From: Sulfurivirga caldicuralii
GTDB lineage: Bacteria > Pseudomonadota > Gammaproteobacteria > Thiomicrospirales > Thiomicrospiraceae
Assembly: GCF_900141795.1 (NCBI RefSeq)
Contig: NZ_FSRE01000002.1
Location: 372,001 to 436,000 of the forward strand
Length of the DNA stretch: 64,000 nucleotides
Reading direction: 5' to 3'
In this document: positions 61,128 to 64,000 of the stretch, piece by piece
Numbering within the stretch: the first letter of the stretch is position 1
How the letters are laid out: the number at the start of each line of letters is the position of its first letter
The notes under the pieces: model-generated
What the model was told of the DNA's origin: nothing
Database searches by the model: none
What the model saw: the letters and a program-made list of their open reading frames with translations, nothing else
Position numbers and translations under genes: made by a program

Positions 61128-61683
61128 GAAATTTCTGTTCGACCTCTTTCCGGTCATTCTATTCTTTATCGCCTACAAGCTCTACGATATCTACACCGCC
61201 ACCGCCGTGGCCATTGCCGCTACTATGGTGCAGGTGTTCTACAGCTATGTGAAACACCGCCGCGTGGAGAAAATGCACCTGATTACTGCCGCACTGATTC
61301 TGGTGCTGGGCGGCATGACACTGGCCTTTCACGACGAAACCTTCATCAAGTGGAAGCCGACGCTGGTGAACTGGGGCTTTGCGCTCGTGTTCTGGGGCAG
61401 CCATTACATCGGCGACAAGCCGATTATCCGCCGCATGCTGGGCGAGGCGCTTACGCTGCCCGAGCATGTGTGGACGCGCCTGAGCATGCTCTGGATCACC
61501 TTCTTCTTCTTTGCCGGCTTTGCCAATCTGTTCGTGGCCTATACCTTTGATACCGATACCTGGGTCAACTTCAAGTTGTTCGGCCTGTTGGGGTTGACGA
61601 TGATATTCATTCTGCTGCAGGGTCTCTATCTGGCAAAATACATGGAAGAGAAGGACAGTACCGATAACAGGGAGAACAGTTGA
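61126..61683 (+). CDS. yciB: septation protein A / YciB (inner membrane)
   Basis: Inner-membrane protein involved in septum formation and envelope synthesis. The 185 residues start [20 protein letters not shown] with five membrane helices (about 5-20, 25-45, 52-70, 80-100, 120-165). The ATG is in the same TCATGA palindrome as the opposite rnm ATG, so the coding starts overlap by two bases. The stop overlaps yciI (TGATG). Its operon is yciB-yciI-lexA-like-asparaginase-yaiI. Confidence 0.93.
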   Translation: MKFLFDLFPVILFFIAYKLYDIYTATAVAIAATMVQVFYSYVKHRRVEKMHLITAALILVLGGMTLAFHDETFIKWKPTLVNWGFALVFWGSHYIGDKPIIRRMLGEALTLPEHVWTRLSMLWITFFFFAGFANLFVAYTFDTDTWVNFKLFGLLGLTMIFILLQGLYLAKYMEEKDSTDNRENS

Positions 61684-61985
61684 TGCTCTACATGATCTGT
61701 GCCGAAGACGTCCCAAACTCACTGCCGTTGCGCCGCAGTGTGCGCGAGCAGCATCTGGCGCGACTGGTCGCCCTGCAGAACGAAGGCCGTCTGCTTCTGG
61801 CCGGCCCCTTTCCGGCGGTGGATGGCGAAGACCCGGGCGAAGCCGGCTTTACCGGCAGCCTGATCGTGGCAGAATTTGCAGATCTTGAAGAAGCGCAGCG
61901 CTGGGCCAATGCCGACCCCTACGTGGAAGCCGGCGTGTATGCCAATGTGACCGTCAAGCCCTTCAAGAAGGTGTTCCCCAAATGA
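61683..61985 (+). CDS. yciI: YciI-like protein
   Basis: 100-aa ferredoxin-fold protein of the YCII family. The conserved motif is the ending [13 protein letters not shown]; the family histidine is seen in REQHLARL near 24 and the catalytic-type aspartate in [11 protein letters not shown]. Its role is unknown in most bacteria. It overlaps yciB by 1 base and the LexA-like gene by 4. Confidence 0.9.
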   Translation: MLYMICAEDVPNSLPLRRSVREQHLARLVALQNEGRLLLAGPFPAVDGEDPGEAGFTGSLIVAEFADLEEAQRWANADPYVEAGVYANVTVKPFKKVFPK

Positions 61986-62443
61986 GTAATGTGCATATTC
62001 TCCTGCCCCGTCGGGCGCAAAAGTCCCAGTCTGACTGGGGAGATGCCTTTGAAGCACTGGATGAGCCCATGGTGGCCGTTCCCGTGCTGGGCTGGACCTC
62101 TGCGGGCGAACCCATCCAGATGGAGCTGGACTACGATACGGTACAGGTGCCGGCATCGCTGGTGAAAAAGGAGACGTTTGCCCTGCGAGTCAAGGGCGAC
62201 TCCATGATCGAGGAAGGCATTCGGGACGGCGACCTGGTCGTGATCGAGCGCTCTTCCAGTGCGGCCACCGGCGAGTCGGTCATCGTGCGCATCAACAACG
62301 AAACCGTCACCATGAAGAAGCTCTATATCGAAAAGGGCGGCGTGCGTCTGCAGCCCGCCAATCCCACCATGGAACCCATCTTCCTCAAGAACGAGGATGT
62401 GGAAATCCTCGGCATCGTGCGCGCCATTGTACGCCAGCCATGA
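61982..62443 (+). CDS. LexA-like S24 self-cleaving protein lacking a DNA-binding domain
   Basis: The 153 residues match only the C-terminal half of LexA. The cleavage-site Ala-Gly is A41-G42 in GWTSAGEPI, the catalytic serine S74 in [11 protein letters not shown] and the lysine K112 in VTMKKL, with A-S-K spacing (33 and 38) close to LexA (35 and 37). The N-terminal winged-helix domain is missing; in its place are about 35 residues with a basic start (PRRAQKS). UmuD is similarly built but looks different. There is no upstream frame carrying an HTH, as yciI occupies it. It overlaps yciI and the asparaginase by 4 bases each. Confidence 0.85.
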   Translation: MSNVHILLPRRAQKSQSDWGDAFEALDEPMVAVPVLGWTSAGEPIQMELDYDTVQVPASLVKKETFALRVKGDSMIEEGIRDGDLVVIERSSSAATGESVIVRINNETVTMKKLYIEKGGVRLQPANPTMEPIFLKNEDVEILGIVRAIVRQP

Positions 62444-62931
62444 TCGGCCTGATCATCACCGGCGGCACCCTCGACAAGGATTACGACGCTGTTTCCGGCG
62501 AGCTGGTCTTCCCGGGCACCTGCGTGCCCGACATGCTGCAGCAGGGTCGCGTCAGCCACCCCGTGCAACTCCAGGTTATTCTTCAGAAGGATTCGCTCGA
62601 ACTCACCGATATGGATCGTCAGCGCATTGCAGATGCCTGCGCCAAGCATCCCGCCCGGCAGCTGGTCATCACCCACGGAACCGACACCATGGTAGAAACG
62701 GCGCGCGTGCTGGCGCAGGATGTGCGCCTGCACGACAAGACCCTCGTCCTCACCGGCGCCATGCGCCCTTTCCGTCTCGGAAAGAGCGACGCCCTCTTCA
62801 ATCTCGGTGCCGCCCTGATGGCTGTCCAGCTGGCAACACCGGGCGTATGGATCAGCATGCAGGGTGAGCTGTTCCCCTGGCACGGCGTGCGCAAGGATCG
62901 CACCGCCGGGCGCTTCGTGGCAGCCTCATGA
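62440..62931 (+). CDS. half-length asparaginase-like protein
   Basis: 163 aa corresponding to the N-terminal domain of type I/II asparaginase only. The active-site threonine motif IITGGTLDK is at residues 5-13, and the second set THGTDTMVETARVLAQ near 78-93 is present, followed by LTGAMRP. The C-terminal domain that completes the active site in the tetramer is absent. Such short proteins occur in other Gammaproteobacteria. The start and stop overlap neighbours by 4 bases. Confidence 0.8.
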   Translation: MIGLIITGGTLDKDYDAVSGELVFPGTCVPDMLQQGRVSHPVQLQVILQKDSLELTDMDRQRIADACAKHPARQLVITHGTDTMVETARVLAQDVRLHDKTLVLTGAMRPFRLGKSDALFNLGAALMAVQLATPGVWISMQGELFPWHGVRKDRTAGRFVAAS

Positions 62932-63389
62932 GCGGGCGGATCTGGGTGGATGCCGACGCCTGCCCGGTGCCGGTGCGCGAGATGATTCTGCGTGCCTGCC
63001 AGCGCACGCAGTGCCCAGTCACTTTCGTTGCCAACCATCCCCTGCCCCTGCCGCAACGCAGCTGGGTGTCCTTTCAGCAGGTGCCCGCCGGCTTCGATGT
63101 GGCCGATGGCGTCATCGCGCACCAGGTCAGCACGAATGATCTGGTGGTCACGCAGGATATTCCCCTGGCAGCCATCGTGGTGGAGAAAGGGGCGCTGTCT
63201 GTCAGCCCGCGGGGCGAGCGCTACGACGCCCAGAGTGTGCGCCAGCGCCTCTCCATGCGCAATTTCATGGAAGAACTGAGAAACAGCGGCGTGCAGACTG
63301 GCGGCAAGGCCACTTTCAGCGAGCGGGATCGACGCCAGTTCGCCCAGGTGCTGGACAGCTGGCTGCAGCGCCGCAACAGTGCACACTAG
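62928..63389 (+). CDS. yaiI: YaiI/YqxD-family protein (UPF0178, DUF188)
   Basis: 153 aa, a PIN-like/NYN-related conserved protein of unknown role. The opening IWVDADACPVPVREMI and the VVTQDIPLA motif near 75-85, with acidic residues typical of the fold, are clear. It ends the yciB operon and is followed by a strong terminator. Confidence 0.92.
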   Translation: MSGRIWVDADACPVPVREMILRACQRTQCPVTFVANHPLPLPQRSWVSFQQVPAGFDVADGVIAHQVSTNDLVVTQDIPLAAIVVEKGALSVSPRGERYDAQSVRQRLSMRNFMEELRNSGVQTGGKATFSERDRRQFAQVLDSWLQRRNSAH

Positions 63390-63390
63390 A

Positions 63391-63418
63391 AAGGCCGCAA
63401 AGCGCGGCCTTCCTTTTT
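63391..63418 (+). terminator. terminator after yaiI
   Basis: Stem AAGGCCGC/GCGGCCTT with a 5-base loop, followed by CCTTTTT. It marks the end of the yciB-yaiI operon. Confidence 0.85.
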
Positions 63419-63441
63419 AAACAGGGTTGATACGGTGTCGC

Positions 63442-63933
63442 TTAACGCTTGCCAGTGCCCATCAGATAGTGCTCCATGGCGGAAATGTCCTGACTCATGG
63501 TGCGCACTAGATGATCGAGACTCACGATAGCGTTTTCCAGAATGTTTACCGCAATATAGGGCTCTTCCACCTTGAGGCGGTCGTACATGGGGCGGGTCAG
63601 CTCCAGCAGAATGACTTCGCGGCTGTCGGCCTGCATGCGCAGATTGCGCGGCTTGCGGTCAAAAAAGGACATTTCACCAATCAGCGTGCCTTCCGGCTGG
63701 GTGCCGACTTCCACCACTTCGTGACCATTCTTGCTGTAGAAACCCACCTTGCCCTCGTAAACGTAATAGAGCGCTTCGCCCACTTCGCCCATGTCGGAAA
63801 TGATGTCGCCCTGCTTGTAGTGGCGCTCATGCAGGTAATTGCTCAGTCGCTTGACCTCGTCCCGGGTCAGGGATTCACAGATCTTGTACTGCTGGAAAAA
63901 GTCGTAAAGCTGTTCCGGGGTGATTTCTTTCAT
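63442..63933 (-). CDS. cyclic-nucleotide-binding domain protein
   Basis: 163 aa forming a single CRP-like cyclic nucleotide-binding fold, with GDIISDMGEVGEALYYVYEG near 42-61 and the phosphate-binding cassette LIGEMSFFDRKPRNLRM near 84-100 in which the usual arginine is present. There is no HTH, so it cannot bind DNA on its own; a C-terminal helical tail (HLVRTMSQDISAMEHYLMG) follows. The ligand is unknown. The rest of its surroundings lie past the window. Confidence 0.85.
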   Translation of the reverse strand: MKEITPEQLYDFFQQYKICESLTRDEVKRLSNYLHERHYKQGDIISDMGEVGEALYYVYEGKVGFYSKNGHEVVEVGTQPEGTLIGEMSFFDRKPRNLRMQADSREVILLELTRPMYDRLKVEEPYIAVNILENAIVSLDHLVRTMSQDISAMEHYLMGTGKR

Positions 63934-64000
63934 GGTTTCCTCCCAATGTAGAGCGACATGGGCCGCCCGTCTGACGATTGAATTATTTTAGCAGTGATTG

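Overview
The window is 64 kb of dense bacterial chromosome, with more than 60 genes, short gaps and many 1-17 bp start/stop overlaps. It has no rRNA, tRNA, phage, insertion sequence or CRISPR array that I can see. Gene content and order are gammaproteobacterial: gyrA-serC-serA-pheA-hisC-tyrA-aroA-cmk-rpsA-ihfB-lapA-pyrF, ubiG-mupP-yciK, smc-zipA-ligA, dksA-gluQ, and rnm-yciO-M50-scpA-scpB-rluB opposite yciB-yciI. This order resembles Pseudomonas and its relatives. A CbbY-type phosphatase beside a ribulokinase-like FGGY kinase hints at a Calvin-cycle autotroph, perhaps a sulfur-oxidising gammaproteobacterium; the genus cannot be fixed from this sequence.

Layout. 1-3.5 kb: nudF (cut by the edge), alr, dnaB and rplI on the minus strand. 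3.5-5.2 kb: the ribosomal operon rpsF-rpsR-DUF2232-rplI. 5.2-18.7 kb: a long minus-strand run from gyrA through serine and aromatic amino acid biosynthesis to rpsA, ihfB, lapA and pyrF. 19-21 kb: ubiG, mupP-like phosphatase and yciK on the plus strand, then a dead yefM-yoeB toxin-antitoxin locus. 21.3-27.3 kb: yejABEF peptide ABC transporter (minus). 27.4-29.2 kb: fabI and an SppA-like peptidase. 29.3-32 kb: acnB (minus), then purB, an intact DUF2281/MazF-type toxin-antitoxin pair and roxA (plus). 35.9-45 kb (minus): PreP-like M16 protease, pnp, rpsO, darP, ligA, zipA; smc follows to 48.6 kb. 48.6-57.7 kb: FGGY kinase, cbbY, dksA, gluQ, an APH/P-loop kinase fusion, two small unknowns, yqiA, a RecJ-like exonuclease and rluB. 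57.7-61.1 kb: scpB, scpA, M50 protease, yciO and rnm. 61.1-63.4 kb: yciB, yciI, a LexA-like protease without a DNA-binding domain, a half-size asparaginase and yaiI. A cyclic-nucleotide-binding protein lies at the right end.

Most of the window is conserved housekeeping DNA. The unusual material is small. (1) A short G-rich repeat, GGGGGTCCCCGACTTTTT, occurs five times, twice inside genes (yejE, smc) in the same reading frame. (2) A 70-bp palindrome lies between acnB and purB, with a diverged relative in the ubiG promoter. (3) A yefM-yoeB locus has collapsed by deletion but keeps its TGTACA operator. (4) A stand-alone LexA-like S24 protein lacks its HTH domain. (5) Several genes have a -10 box abutting the start codon with no ribosome binding site, which suggests leaderless mRNAs. 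(6) DksA has one of its four zinc cysteines, while S18 keeps a CxxC/CxxH set. I found no clearly new multi-gene system; the repeat family and the LexA-like protein are the best leads.
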